Source: Mannheimia varigena
Lineage (GTDB): Bacteria; Pseudomonadota; Gammaproteobacteria; Enterobacterales; Pasteurellaceae
Assembly (NCBI RefSeq): GCF_013377235.1
Contig: NZ_CP016226.1
Span: forward strand, 1,860,001 to 1,924,000
Direction of reading: 5' to 3'
DNA length: 64,000 nucleotides
Positions 25,121-33,688 of this stretch are shown piece after piece. The position numbers were made by a program, and so were the translations under genes. Under the pieces are notes generated by a model that saw only the letters and a list, made by a program, of their open reading frames with translations, searched no databases and was not told the DNA's origin. Every line of letters begins with the position of its first letter. Within the stretch, counting starts at the first letter, position 1.

Positions 25121-26902
25121 TTAAGCCGCTTCCCTATGATAAAACCGCAAACTATGTTCTTTTTGGCGGGCAGAACTAAAGGCGGAAACCCGTTTTAGAT
25201 AGCCGATAACCCGTGTGCCGTAGTCAATATTTTGCGAGCCGCATTTAGAACAACGATGTAAAGTGCGTTTATCGATATGGCTGCATTTATTGCAAATCGT
25301 GATTTTGACATTAATGCAGAAATAGTTACAGCCTGTTTTGGCGGCAGTGTCTAATAAAGAACGGTAGCCATTGGCGGTTAAGGCTTCATCAAGGTTTAAA
25401 TGCAGGGCAGAGCCGCCATCTAGCCATTCAATCAATTCTTTGCCGTGCAGTAAGAATTTATCGAGAGCGTTAGTTTCTTCATCTTCTACCACATAGAAAT
25501 AGGAGTTGTAGCAATCACGAGGCACGAAATAGCCATCTGCTTTATCCCATTTCGCATTTTTTACCCCTAAATTTTCGGCAGGCACAAATTCAGTGTTGAA
25601 CTTCACGCCATATTGTTGGCTGGCGGCTTGGTTTGCCTCAAAAATCGTTTTTAAGCGAGATTGCACAAATTCAATATATTCCGGGTTGTAGCCCACTTTT
25701 AAGCCTTGCGATTCTGCTGCTTCCGCCATACCGTTAATGCCGATGGTGAGGAATTGTTTATCTAGTGAAATAAATCCCGCATCATAAACAGGCAGCATTC
25801 TGTTTGCTAAATATTCCTCCATCAATTTTCGGTAAGCATACTGATATTTATGGATCTTACTGACTTCTTGGCTCAAATCACGCCCATCTTGCACCAAACG
25901 GTTCATATTAATCGTAATCACATTAATCGACCCAGTTGCGACACCGCCAGCACCGAGTGAGTAAGAGAAGGTGTGATCGCTAATTTCATTGCGTAAACGG
26001 CAACAAGAAGCGAGGGAATCAGGGTTATCCGACTGATAAACAAAAAAGGAATTACCTTGTGCCAGTTCATTTGCCATTTGGTTGGCAAATTTATCATCTT
26101 TGCATTTTCCGTTTTCGGTGAGCATTGCGGCGGTAACGACCGGGAACGTGAGAATGGCTTTGCTGCGTTCTTTGTTAAACCATTGCATAAAGAAAAGTTG
26201 TAATTTAGTCGTAGTTTCCCAGTTTGGCTTTTCAAAATCAGGAAATACAAAGTTGCCAAACATAGCTTCAAAATAAAACTTATCGTAAACCGAAATATTC
26301 CAAAACACACTTTGATAACCCCGTGCTGCGGCAGGTTGGTTAATGCTGTAAACCACTTGTTGAAGGTGGTTTTCAATGTCTAAACGATGGGTTTCTAGGT
26401 AGTTATCGCCATAATCTTTACGGGCAAAATAGTCAAAATAGGTAAGAAATTCAACGGTCGCAACAGCTCCGGCAAATTGGGAACTAACCGCAAAAACAAA
26501 ATTGACAAAAGATCCGCAAAAAGAAGCGAGATGTTTTGGGGCTTTGGATTCGCCACCGAGTTTGGTTAAGCCATCACGCAAGAACGGGTACATTGTTACC
26601 GAGACACAGTAAGGCTTGAGGCTGGTTTCATCGTGGACGTAAATTTCGTGCGCTTCGATTTGGCGTAAGTATTCACAAGCGGTCTCTTTATCAAAAAGTT
26701 TTGCAATTTTTTCGCTGACTTTCGCTCGATTAATTTGCACAAAAAAATCTTTCATCAGCTCGTTTTCCATTGTGGCAATGTTTTTTTGAGTGACGTTAGC
26801 ATTAGCGTCCATTTTTGAGCCGTCAGCTGCATTTTTCGCTTGAATGTAATGGTCAATAAAAGCTAATTTTTCTGAAATTTGTTCCGCTTCTAAGCGAATC
26901 AT
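25121..26902 (-). CDS. nrdD: Anaerobic ribonucleotide reductase NrdD without ATP-cone
   Basis: 593-residue class III reductase making dNTPs without oxygen. The C terminus carries a zinc finger (CNKC then CSKC) and the glycyl-radical motif RVIGYL with Gly567. Candidate active-site residues are Cys99 and the pair Cys300-Cys301 in SLASCCRLR. The roughly 100-residue N-terminal ATP-cone of E. coli NrdD (712 residues) is absent although both ends are intact. The SCCRL pattern resembles the NrdD2-type subclass, reported to use a redoxin rather than formate (inference). Overlaps nrdG by 4 bases, with nrdG first, the reverse of the E. coli order. Confidence 0.92.
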   Translation of the reverse strand: MIRLEAEQISEKLAFIDHYIQAKNAADGSKMDANANVTQKNIATMENELMKDFFVQINRAKVSEKIAKLFDKETACEYLRQIEAHEIYVHDETSLKPYCVSVTMYPFLRDGLTKLGGESKAPKHLASFCGSFVNFVFAVSSQFAGAVATVEFLTYFDYFARKDYGDNYLETHRLDIENHLQQVVYSINQPAAARGYQSVFWNISVYDKFYFEAMFGNFVFPDFEKPNWETTTKLQLFFMQWFNKERSKAILTFPVVTAAMLTENGKCKDDKFANQMANELAQGNSFFVYQSDNPDSLASCCRLRNEISDHTFSYSLGAGGVATGSINVITINMNRLVQDGRDLSQEVSKIHKYQYAYRKLMEEYLANRMLPVYDAGFISLDKQFLTIGINGMAEAAESQGLKVGYNPEYIEFVQSRLKTIFEANQAASQQYGVKFNTEFVPAENLGVKNAKWDKADGYFVPRDCYNSYFYVVEDEETNALDKFLLHGKELIEWLDGGSALHLNLDEALTANGYRSLLDTAAKTGCNYFCINVKITICNKCSHIDKRTLHRCSKCGSQNIDYGTRVIGYLKRVSAFSSARQKEHSLRFYHREAA

Positions 26903-27372
26903 AGCGTTGCTCCTTTGATAAATAAGTGGTTGAGATTTTCGTTATTGCGTAAATCAATAAAACGTTGGTTGGTGGTTAGACTGCTCAATCCGCCTCGTTC
27001 GGCAATCCAACGACCGGTTTTTAAATAGGTTAATTCAGTTAATAAATAGTGGGGAATTTCATTCTGCTCTAAGCCAGTGTAAAGGCAAGTTTGTAAGCGT
27101 CGCTGTCTGCAAAGTTGTAATAACGGGAGTAATTTTTCTGCTTGCCATTCGCCACCCATAAATAGTACACAGCTAATTAAACCTTGATAGCGTATTAGGC
27201 GTTCAATGAGATAATCACAGGTTAATTCATTACCTTGACCGGTTTTCCAACTGTCAGCACTATGGCAGCCTTTGCAGCCTAAGGGGCAGCCGGTAATGAG
27301 AAAAGCCAGCGAGGTCTCATTCGGTACTTCTTGCCAAACAATTTGCTCTGAGTTAAATCTTAGGTTTTCCAT
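26899..27372 (-). CDS. nrdG: Anaerobic ribonucleotide reductase activase NrdG
   Basis: 157-residue radical SAM activase that installs the glycyl radical on NrdD. The cluster motif CPLGCKGC (about residues 29-36) has the C-x3-C-x2-C spacing, followed by the SAM-binding FMGGEW segment. Length is normal for NrdG. The stop overlaps the nrdD start by 4 bases (ATGA). Two NrdR-box palindromes lie directly upstream. Confidence 0.92.
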   Translation of the reverse strand: MENLRFNSEQIVWQEVPNETSLAFLITGCPLGCKGCHSADSWKTGQGNELTCDYLIERLIRYQGLISCVLFMGGEWQAEKLLPLLQLCRQRRLQTCLYTGLEQNEIPHYLLTELTYLKTGRWIAERGGLSSLTTNQRFIDLRNNENLNHLFIKGATL

Positions 27373-27387
27373 CTTATTTTTTCATTG

Positions 27388-27435
27388 GTACAATATATTG
27401 TGATTTTTAACAATTTTTAACACTATATATAGTAT
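27388..27435 (-). promoter_or_regulatory. Tandem NrdR boxes upstream of nrdGD
   Basis: Two perfect 12-bp palindromes, ACAATATATTGT (27390-27401) and ACTATATATAGT (27422-27433), each inside a 16-mer resembling the NrdR consensus (ACAcwATATwwgTGT-like). Their centres are 32 bp apart, three helical turns, the geometry known for paired NrdR boxes. Confidence 0.8.
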
Positions 27436-27542
27436 GTTAGAACTATTGAGCGTAAAAATAAAGATCAAAAAATAAGAAAAATAAGTTGAAATTTGAAGAA
27501 GTGAATAAAATCAAAAAGATAGCAAATTATAAATTTTTTGGG

Positions 27543-27574
27543 AAAAAAAGACCGCATATTTTCTACACGGTCTT
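27543..27574 (-). terminator. Terminator of ilvGM
   Basis: On the minus strand AAGACCG pairs with CGGTCTT and a run of seven T follows, 10 to 40 bases after the ilvM stop. Confidence 0.82.
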
Positions 27575-27585
27575 GGAAAGTTTAA

Positions 27586-27804
27586 CTAATTGATTTCGAT
27601 AATATCAAAAAGTTTTTCTAATTGATGGGTTAATAGTGTTAGTGGGCGTTGGCTACTTAATGTTAATGTTAAGTTAAAAATACGCTCATCAGATTCTACA
27701 TTTAAACTTTTTAGTTCAAAACCACGATGACGAATCACGCGCAAGATACGTTCTAAGGTTTCTGGGCGCTTATTTGCTCTGAGAGTTAATTGATATGTTT
27801 GCAT
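27586..27804 (-). CDS. ilvM: Acetolactate synthase II small subunit
   Basis: 72-residue regulatory subunit consisting of one ACT-like domain (YQLTLRANKRPETLERILRVIRHRGFEL, recognised from its first half: YQLTLRANKRPETLERIL). IlvM partners IlvG and activates it. It lies 8 bases after ilvG on the same strand. Compared with E. coli ilvGMEDA, the rest of the operon (E, D, A) is not adjacent. Confidence 0.9.
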   Translation of the reverse strand: MQTYQLTLRANKRPETLERILRVIRHRGFELKSLNVESDERIFNLTLTLSSQRPLTLLTHQLEKLFDIIEIN

Positions 27805-27812
27805 TTTTCCTC

Positions 27813-29465
27813 CTACACATCATCGTCTAACATATCGGCGTTGCATGCGCCGGGCGGCACGAGAGGCCAAACATTATCTTCTTGTGGAATGCAAACGTGG
27901 AGCAGATACGCCCCTTTGGCATTTAACAAGCGGTCAATTCCGTCTGAAACTTCGCAAGCCTTTTCAATACGTTCGCCTTCAATATCAAAGGCTTTGGCAA
28001 GCATTACGAAATCCGGATTGTCATCTAAAATGGTGTGACTGTGGCGACCGTGGAAAAAGAGCGATTGCCATTGGCGAACCATGCCTAATCGTTGGTTATC
28101 CAGTAGCAAAATTTTCACCGGCAGTTTGCCTCGCTTGATGGTGCCGAGTTCTTGAATATTCATTAGGATCGAACCGTCACCGGTGATCACAATCACTTGA
28201 TCGTTTGGGCGAGCTTTCACTGCTCCAATTGCAGCCGGTAATCCGAAGCCCATTGAGCCGAAGCCCGCAGAGGTGATGTAGTTTTTCGGGGAATTGTAGG
28301 TTAAATGTTGTGCCGACCACATTTGGTGCTGACCGACATCTGTTGTCACCACGCTGTTTGGATCTTTACGCTCAGAAAGTGTGTGCAGCAAGGCAACGGC
28401 ATCAATATCGCCATCGCCGGCGTTGTCTTGATATTGGAAATCGAACTGCTGTTTCAAATTACGCACATCTTCACGCCACGCATCAATGTTTAATGGTTGA
28501 GCGAGAGCATTCACGGCTTCAATTAAATCACCTTTAAGAGCCACTTGGGCTTGGCGGAGCTTGTTGATCTCGGCATTATCAATATCAATGTGGATCACTT
28601 TGGCGTGTGGGGCGAAGGTGTCTAATTTGCCAGTCACACGGTCGTCAAAACGAGCACCGCACGCAATCAACAAATCGCACTCTTGCACCGCATAGTTTGC
28701 CGCTTTGGTGCCGTGCATACCGATCATTCCCATATAAAGCGGATCGGTAGGCTCAATGGTGCCCAAACCTTTAAGCGTGGAAACAGAAGGAATATTTGCA
28801 ATTTTTGCGAAATTTCTGACCGCTTGCACACCGTCTGCCATTCCCACGCCACCGCCGACATAAAGCACTGGGCGTTTTGCTTCGGCAAGAAGCTGCTTGG
28901 CTTCGGCTAATTTTGCTGAATCTTGTGCCGCAGGTTTGAGTTTTTCATACACAATCGGAGAGGCCGAAGTGGCGGCTAATTGCACGTCACGAGGCACGTC
29001 TACCAGTACCGGGCCTGGTCTGCCACTTTGAGCAATTTGGAAGGCTAAGGCTAAAATTTCAGGCAGCTCTTCGATATTTTGCACGATAAAGCTATGTTTA
29101 GTGCAGCCAAGTGACATGCCGAGAACGTCCGCTTCTTGGAAAGCATCTGTGCCAATTAAGTGGCTAGCCACTTGCCCTGTGATGGCGACAACAGGGATAG
29201 AATCTAACGCCGCATCGCCTAAACCAGTAATCAAGTTGGTTGCCCCAGGGCCTGAAGTGGCGATACAAACGCCGACCTTGCCGGTGGAGCGAGCATAACC
29301 AATCGCCGCCATTGCCGCCCCTTGTTCGTTACGGCAGAGGAGGTGATCCAGCCCTGAATCATAAATGGCATCGTAGGTTGGCATAATTGCCCCGCCCGGA
29401 TAGCCAAAAATTGTGGTTACACCGTGAGCTTTTAGGCTCTCGGCGATAAATCTTGCACCATTCAT
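27813..29465 (-). CDS. ilvG: Acetolactate synthase II large subunit
   Basis: 550-residue thiamine-diphosphate enzyme condensing pyruvate (or 2-oxobutyrate) with pyruvate in branched-chain amino-acid synthesis. N-terminal PYR domain with GYPGGAIMP and the catalytic Glu (about 47) in CRNEQGAAMAA; FAD/central domain; C-terminal PP domain with the ThDP motif GDGSILMNIQELGTI (GDG-x(24)-N region) and LDNQRLGMVRQWQ. Length and motifs are complete, unlike the frameshifted ilvG of E. coli K-12. AAGGA precedes the ATG. No Ile/Leu/Val-rich leader peptide is evident upstream. Confidence 0.95.
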   Translation of the reverse strand: MNGARFIAESLKAHGVTTIFGYPGGAIMPTYDAIYDSGLDHLLCRNEQGAAMAAIGYARSTGKVGVCIATSGPGATNLITGLGDAALDSIPVVAITGQVASHLIGTDAFQEADVLGMSLGCTKHSFIVQNIEELPEILALAFQIAQSGRPGPVLVDVPRDVQLAATSASPIVYEKLKPAAQDSAKLAEAKQLLAEAKRPVLYVGGGVGMADGVQAVRNFAKIANIPSVSTLKGLGTIEPTDPLYMGMIGMHGTKAANYAVQECDLLIACGARFDDRVTGKLDTFAPHAKVIHIDIDNAEINKLRQAQVALKGDLIEAVNALAQPLNIDAWREDVRNLKQQFDFQYQDNAGDGDIDAVALLHTLSERKDPNSVVTTDVGQHQMWSAQHLTYNSPKNYITSAGFGSMGFGLPAAIGAVKARPNDQVIVITGDGSILMNIQELGTIKRGKLPVKILLLDNQRLGMVRQWQSLFFHGRHSHTILDDNPDFVMLAKAFDIEGERIEKACEVSDGIDRLLNAKGAYLLHVCIPQEDNVWPLVPPGACNADMLDDDV

Positions 29466-29622
29466 TATGTTGTGTCCTTTGTATTTTTTTATTATTTTTT
29501 AAAGATGTTATAGATACCATAAATCTACTATTTTTTAAACTTTAATTTAAGCTTAAATAAGAATTGATTTACCTGTAATTTAAGCAAATAAAAGTAATTT
29601 TTATTTAAATGAAACAATGATT

Positions 29623-29638
29623 TACCTCTTAAGGGGTA
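29623..29638 (+). promoter_or_regulatory. NarP/NarL 7-2-7 site upstream of nrfA
   Basis: TACCTCT-TA-AGGGGTA: both heptamers fit TACYYMT in the inverted 7-2-7 arrangement preferred by NarP. Centre is 30 bp upstream of the FNR-like site, close to the E. coli nrfA layout. Bases 29466-29622 between it and ilvG, on the other strand, show no gene. Confidence 0.75.
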
Positions 29639-29653
29639 TTTTGCTGGATTTTA

Positions 29654-29667
29654 TTGATTTATTTCAA
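29654..29667 (+). promoter_or_regulatory. FNR box upstream of nrfA
   Basis: TTGATTTATTTCAA matches TTGAT-N4-ATCAA at 9 of 10 positions. A TATAAA-like -10 lies at about 29698-29703. Anaerobic activation of nrf by FNR is established in relatives. Confidence 0.7.
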
Positions 29668-29805
29668 TAAATCTCCATTTTGAGATAGTCGAATTGATAT
29701 AAATTTCATATTCTCCTAAATGAATTATTAGGATTATCTTATTAATTTAATAGGAAAAATTCTTATTTAGATTTAATAATTTTTTACCTGAGTGGGAGAA
29801 CCAAA

Positions 29806-31290
29806 ATGAAATTTCTAGCAAAAAGCCTGATAGTGGCAACAATTTCAATATTGGGGTGTTTACAGCCAGCTTTAGCTGAAGAAGCAAAAAAAGAGTCTTT
29901 AACAGATAAAGCCGTGAAACACGAAAAATTAGGCGTAACGGTTGAGTCTGCAAACCATCTTTTTGCAGAGAAATATCCGCTCCAATACAACTCTTGGAAG
30001 GCGACTTCTCAATCAACAGACCGTGGTAGTGCGTTAGAGTACGACCCACGTTATGTGATTTTATGGGCAGGCTACGCATTCTCTAAAGACTATAACAAAC
30101 CGCGTGGTCACTATTATGCGATTACAGACGTGCGTGATATTTTGCGTACCGGTGCTCCAAAAGGTGAAGATGACGGCCCGCAGCCAATGGCTTGTTGGAC
30201 TTGTAAAGGCCCTGACGTGGCTCGTTTAATTGAAGAAAAAGGCGAGCGTGGCTATTTTGACCCGAAATGGGCAAAATACGGTTCAGAAGTGGTGAATTCA
30301 ATCGGTTGTGCTGATTGCCACGATACGGCTTCAGAAGAGTTTAAACAGGGTAAACCGGCATTGCGTGTGGCTCGCCCTCACGTATTACGTGCATTAAACA
30401 CTATTGGCTGGAAATTTGAAGACTTAGATAAACATGGACAACGCCCAGCGGTGTGTGCAAACTGCCACGTGGAATACTACTTCAAAGATAAGAAAGATGT
30501 GACTTTCCCTTGGGATAAAGGTATTGATGTTGATAGTATCGAAAAATACTACGATGAAATCAAATTTGCTGATTGGACACATGCGTTATCTAAAGCACCA
30601 ATGTTAAAAACTCAGCACCCTGACTTTGAAGTTTGGGCTCAAGGTACACATGGTAAAAATGGCGTGACTTGTATTGATTGCCATATGCCGAAAGTGAAAG
30701 ACAAAGACGGAAAAGTTTATACCGAACACAAAATCGGTAATCCGTTCGATAACTTTGAAGCAACTTGTAAAACTTGCCACGAGCAAAGCAAAGAAACGCT
30801 TGAAAAACGTGTGAAACAATACAAACACGATGTGAAAGAAGCGATGATTCGTTTAGAAGATCAATTAGTGAAAGCTCACTTCGAAGCGAAAGCGGCTTGG
30901 GAAGCTGGCGCGACTGAAGCTGAAATGAAAGATATTTTAACTGCAATTCGTCATGCTCAATGGCGTTGGGACTACTCAGCAGCAGGTCACGGTAACCACT
31001 TCCACGCACCTGACGTAATGCTACGCACTATCGCAACCGGTATTGACCGAGCAGCAGATGCTCGTGCAGAGTTAGGTGTGGTATTAGCGAAACACGGTGT
31101 GACCACCCCGGTTGCAATTCCAGATATCTCAACCAAAGAGAAAGCTCAATTAGCGATTGGTTTAGATATTCCTAAAGAGCAAGCTGCGAAAGATGAATTC
31201 TTAAAAACAGTTGTTCCACAATGGGAAAAAGAAGCTCGTGCTAAAGGCTTATTGCCAGCAGAAGATGCACCAAAAGCAGATGCAAAATAA
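29806..31290 (+). CDS. nrfA: Cytochrome c552, ammonia-forming nitrite reductase
   Basis: 494-residue periplasmic pentahaem enzyme reducing nitrite to ammonia with six electrons. The signal peptide is cleaved near ALA (residue 24). The active-site haem is bound by the special CWTCK motif (residues 130-134), and the other four by CADCH, CANCH, CIDCH and CKTCH. The distal ligand His of the C-terminal domain is in GHGNHFHAPD. It heads an eight-gene operon. The CWTCK haem needs the dedicated NrfEFG lyase encoded downstream. Confidence 0.97.
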   Translation: MKFLAKSLIVATISILGCLQPALAEEAKKESLTDKAVKHEKLGVTVESANHLFAEKYPLQYNSWKATSQSTDRGSALEYDPRYVILWAGYAFSKDYNKPRGHYYAITDVRDILRTGAPKGEDDGPQPMACWTCKGPDVARLIEEKGERGYFDPKWAKYGSEVVNSIGCADCHDTASEEFKQGKPALRVARPHVLRALNTIGWKFEDLDKHGQRPAVCANCHVEYYFKDKKDVTFPWDKGIDVDSIEKYYDEIKFADWTHALSKAPMLKTQHPDFEVWAQGTHGKNGVTCIDCHMPKVKDKDGKVYTEHKIGNPFDNFEATCKTCHEQSKETLEKRVKQYKHDVKEAMIRLEDQLVKAHFEAKAAWEAGATEAEMKDILTAIRHAQWRWDYSAAGHGNHFHAPDVMLRTIATGIDRAADARAELGVVLAKHGVTTPVAIPDISTKEKAQLAIGLDIPKEQAAKDEFLKTVVPQWEKEARAKGLLPAEDAPKADAK

Positions 31291-31309
31291 TGTAGCTTGA
31301 GGTGAAACG

Positions 31310-31966
31310 ATGAAAAATTTAATCTCAAAAGCAGGGCGAGGAATCGCCCTCCTACAAGCGGCGGTATTTGCAAGTTTTTTTGCGATTTCAACCGCTAGTG
31401 CAGAAATGCCGGCTCCGCCAAAACCACTTTGGCAATCTGAGCAAGCGGATAATTCACAAATTACCCAAGACGCTCGCCGTGATCCGAATAAATACTGTAC
31501 GCAGTGTCACGAATCGGCGAATGCAACAGGTAAACCGTTCCACCACGCTGGCAAACACTTCCAGAAAGATGTGAAAAGCCCGAATAACGGTGAGCAAATT
31601 ACTTGTGTAAGCTGCCACGGCAATATTTCTGAAAGCCACCGTAAAGGGGCGAAAGATGTGATGCGTTTTAATCCGCACGGTAAGGCATCTAACTCTGAGT
31701 TAGAGCGTTCTGTTCACGAGCAAAACCAAGTGTGTATGGCATGCCATAATCCGGACACTTTGCGTGAAAAATTCTGGGCTCACGATACTCACGCATCAAA
31801 AATTTCGTGCACTAACTGCCACGAAATTCATCCGGAAAAAGAGCCGATGAAAGGTATTGCAGAGAAAGATCGTATCAAACTCTGCGTAGATTGCCATACC
31901 AAAGTGCATTCAGGAGAATTTAAAAATCCTGCAATGAAATCCACAGAAGCAAAAGGAACAAAATAA
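31310..31966 (+). CDS. nrfB: Pentahaem cytochrome c NrfB, electron donor to NrfA
   Basis: 218-residue periplasmic cytochrome with five C-x-x-C-H sites: CTQCH, CVSCH, CMACH, CTNCH and CVDCH. The signal peptide is cleaved near ASA (about residue 31). The sequence encoding residues 8-17 carries a hairpin plus uptake-signal-like repeat (31333-31361), so part of the signal peptide is repeat-derived. The stop overlaps nrfC (TAATG). Confidence 0.95.
   Translation: MKNLISKAGRGIALLQAAVFASFFAISTASAEMPAPPKPLWQSEQADNSQITQDARRDPNKYCTQCHESANATGKPFHHAGKHFQKDVKSPNNGEQITCVSCHGNISESHRKGAKDVMRFNPHGKASNSELERSVHEQNQVCMACHNPDTLREKFWAHDTHASKISCTNCHEIHPEKEPMKGIAEKDRIKLCVDCHTKVHSGEFKNPAMKSTEAKGTK
31333..31350 (+). 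repeat. Palindromic repeat inside nrfB signal-peptide coding
   Basis: AGGGCGA (31333-31339) pairs with TCGCCCT (31344-31350) and is followed by CCTACAAGCGG, combining the CCCTCCTACA edge of the dispersed GTAGGGG palindromes with an uptake-signal-like core. It is in frame and contributes to the AGRGIALLQAA residues. Confidence 0.55.
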
Positions 31967-32643
31967 TGACTTGCACCCGTAGAGATTTCGTCTCAGGGGC
32001 TGGTGCTATCGCAGTTGTGGCAAGTACAGGGCTTGCCACCTCTATAACTCTTGCGACTGAGAAAGAAAAAAAGAAAATCCGTTATGCGATGGTTCACGAT
32101 GAAACCGCTTGCATCGGTTGTACGGCTTGTATGGACGCTTGCCGCACTACCAACAACGTGCCAGAAGGTGTTTCCCGTTTAGAAATTATCCGTAGCGAAC
32201 CGTTTGGCGAATTTCCGAATGTCGAGTACGAGTTCTTCCGCCAATCTTGCCAACATTGTACCAACGCACCGTGCGTGAGCGTTTGCCCGACAGGAGCTTC
32301 ATTTGTAGATCCTGAAACCGGCATTGTGGACGTTCACTCAGACTTATGCGTAGGTTGTCAATATTGTATTGCGGTCTGTCCGTACCGTGTTCGTTTCATT
32401 CACCCAGAGAAAAAATCTGCCGATAAATGTAACTTCTGCCGTGATACCAACTTGGCAGCAGGCAAACAGCCGGCGTGTGTTGAGGCTTGCCCAACCAAAG
32501 CATTGACTTTCGGTGATATGAACGACCCAACCAGTGATATTTTCCATAAAGTGAAAAACAACCCTGTTTATCGCACGAAAACTTCGCTCGGCACAGAACC
32601 GAACTTGTATCACATTCCATTTGGTAAAGGAGAACATAGATAA
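31966..32643 (+). CDS. nrfC: NrfC, 4Fe-4S ferredoxin-type subunit
   Basis: 225-residue iron-sulfur protein with a twin-arginine (Tat) signal (CTRRDFVSGAG). Four Cys clusters bind four 4Fe-4S centres: CIGCTACMDAC, CQHCTNAPCVSVCP, CVGCQYCIAVCP and CNFC with CVEACP. With NrfD it forms the quinol-oxidising module that feeds NrfB. Start and stop both overlap neighbours by one base. Confidence 0.95.
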   Translation: MTCTRRDFVSGAGAIAVVASTGLATSITLATEKEKKKIRYAMVHDETACIGCTACMDACRTTNNVPEGVSRLEIIRSEPFGEFPNVEYEFFRQSCQHCTNAPCVSVCPTGASFVDPETGIVDVHSDLCVGCQYCIAVCPYRVRFIHPEKKSADKCNFCRDTNLAAGKQPACVEACPTKALTFGDMNDPTSDIFHKVKNNPVYRTKTSLGTEPNLYHIPFGKGEHR

Positions 32644-33611
32644 TGAATGAATATGTACCTTTCCAAACCCCAAATTTAGTTTGGGACAGCACCATCGCTA
32701 TCTACTTATTCCTGTTGGGGATTTCATCAGGTGCGGTTCAGTTAGCGATTGCTTACCGCAACAGTGGAGCCAAAATTGAGAAACCAAGCCAAAACTGGGT
32801 AATTCGCAGTGCGGCAATTCTTGGCACGGTGCCAACACTTATCGGTTTAACCTTGCTGATTTTCCACTTGACCAAACCTTGGACATTCTGGAAATTGATG
32901 TTCAACTACAACTTCACTTCCGTGATGTCGATGGGGGTAATGCTATTCCAAGTGTATATGGCAGTGTTGGTCGTTTGGATTGCCATAATGTTTAAAGATT
33001 GGCTGGCAGTATTTATCAGCCGTTATCTGCCAATGTTTAAATTTGTCTTGGGTTGGATCGATTTTGCTGAAGCGAAATTCATTAAACCGATTGAGTTCAT
33101 CTTATTCGTGCTGGCAGCAGTGCTTGGGGCTTATACAGGCTTCTTACTCTCGGCTCTGGTGAGCTACCCAATGCTGAATAACCCGGTACTTCCAGCGTTG
33201 TTCTTAGCTTCAGGGGCATCATCGGGTATCGCTGCGACTTTCCTTGTGGTTTTACTGGCAGGGAAATTATCGGGCGAAAGCAACGAAGTTTACTTTATGC
33301 ACAAATTTGAAGTGCCGATTATGGTAACCGAATTAGGCTTAATCGTGGCATTCTTCGTGGGCTTACACTTCGGCGGAGCAGACAAACAGCTCGCTCTCAG
33401 CAACGCTCTAAGCGGCTTCTGGGGAACCGTGTTCTGGATTGGCGTAATGCTTATCGGTATTGCCATTCCACTGATTGCCAATATTTTCGGCAGCCACCGC
33501 TTGAAACACAACGTGAAATTTATTATCTTGATTTCCGTTTTCGACTTAATCGGTGTACTCTGTTTACGTTACTTTATCCTTTATGCAGGACAGCTTACTG
33601 TTGCAAGCTAA
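32643..33611 (+). CDS. nrfD: NrfD, integral membrane quinol oxidase subunit
   Basis: 322-residue polytopic protein of the NrfD/PsrC family with eight or nine membrane helices (IYLFLLGISSGAVQLAIAY at the N terminus). It oxidises menaquinol and passes electrons to NrfC. A terminator-like hairpin follows before nrfE and may lower expression of the maturation genes relative to the structural genes. Confidence 0.93.
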   Translation: MNEYVPFQTPNLVWDSTIAIYLFLLGISSGAVQLAIAYRNSGAKIEKPSQNWVIRSAAILGTVPTLIGLTLLIFHLTKPWTFWKLMFNYNFTSVMSMGVMLFQVYMAVLVVWIAIMFKDWLAVFISRYLPMFKFVLGWIDFAEAKFIKPIEFILFVLAAVLGAYTGFLLSALVSYPMLNNPVLPALFLASGASSGIAATFLVVLLAGKLSGESNEVYFMHKFEVPIMVTELGLIVAFFVGLHFGGADKQLALSNALSGFWGTVFWIGVMLIGIAIPLIANIFGSHRLKHNVKFIILISVFDLIGVLCLRYFILYAGQLTVAS

Positions 33612-33633
33612 AAGGAAAGTCTAATGAATGTAG

Positions 33634-33660
33634 GGGAGGGTTTTAACCCTCCCGTTTTAT
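33634..33660 (+). terminator. Intercistronic hairpin between nrfD and nrfE
   Basis: GGGAGGGTT (33634-33642) and AACCCTCCC (33645-33653) followed by GTTTTATT. It begins with GTAGGGG like the other dispersed palindromes. Possible partial terminator or mRNA processing/stability site. Confidence 0.65.
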
Positions 33661-33688
33661 TCTAAACGCAGTCATCTTGGGATAATTT

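Noticed and set aside
25918..26376. 152-codon minus-strand open frame overlapping nrdD in another frame
   Set aside because: nrdD is complete in its own frame with all motifs; the alternative has no start signal or recognisable content.
25121..26902. NrdD as a truncated pseudogene
   Set aside because: Both ends are intact, the zinc site and glycyl-radical motif are present and it is coupled to nrdG; absence of the ATP-cone is a known natural variation.
29466..29622. A branched-chain leader peptide or attenuator before ilvG
   Set aside because: No short frame rich in Ile, Leu or Val codons with a ribosome site and no terminator/antiterminator pair could be read on the minus strand.
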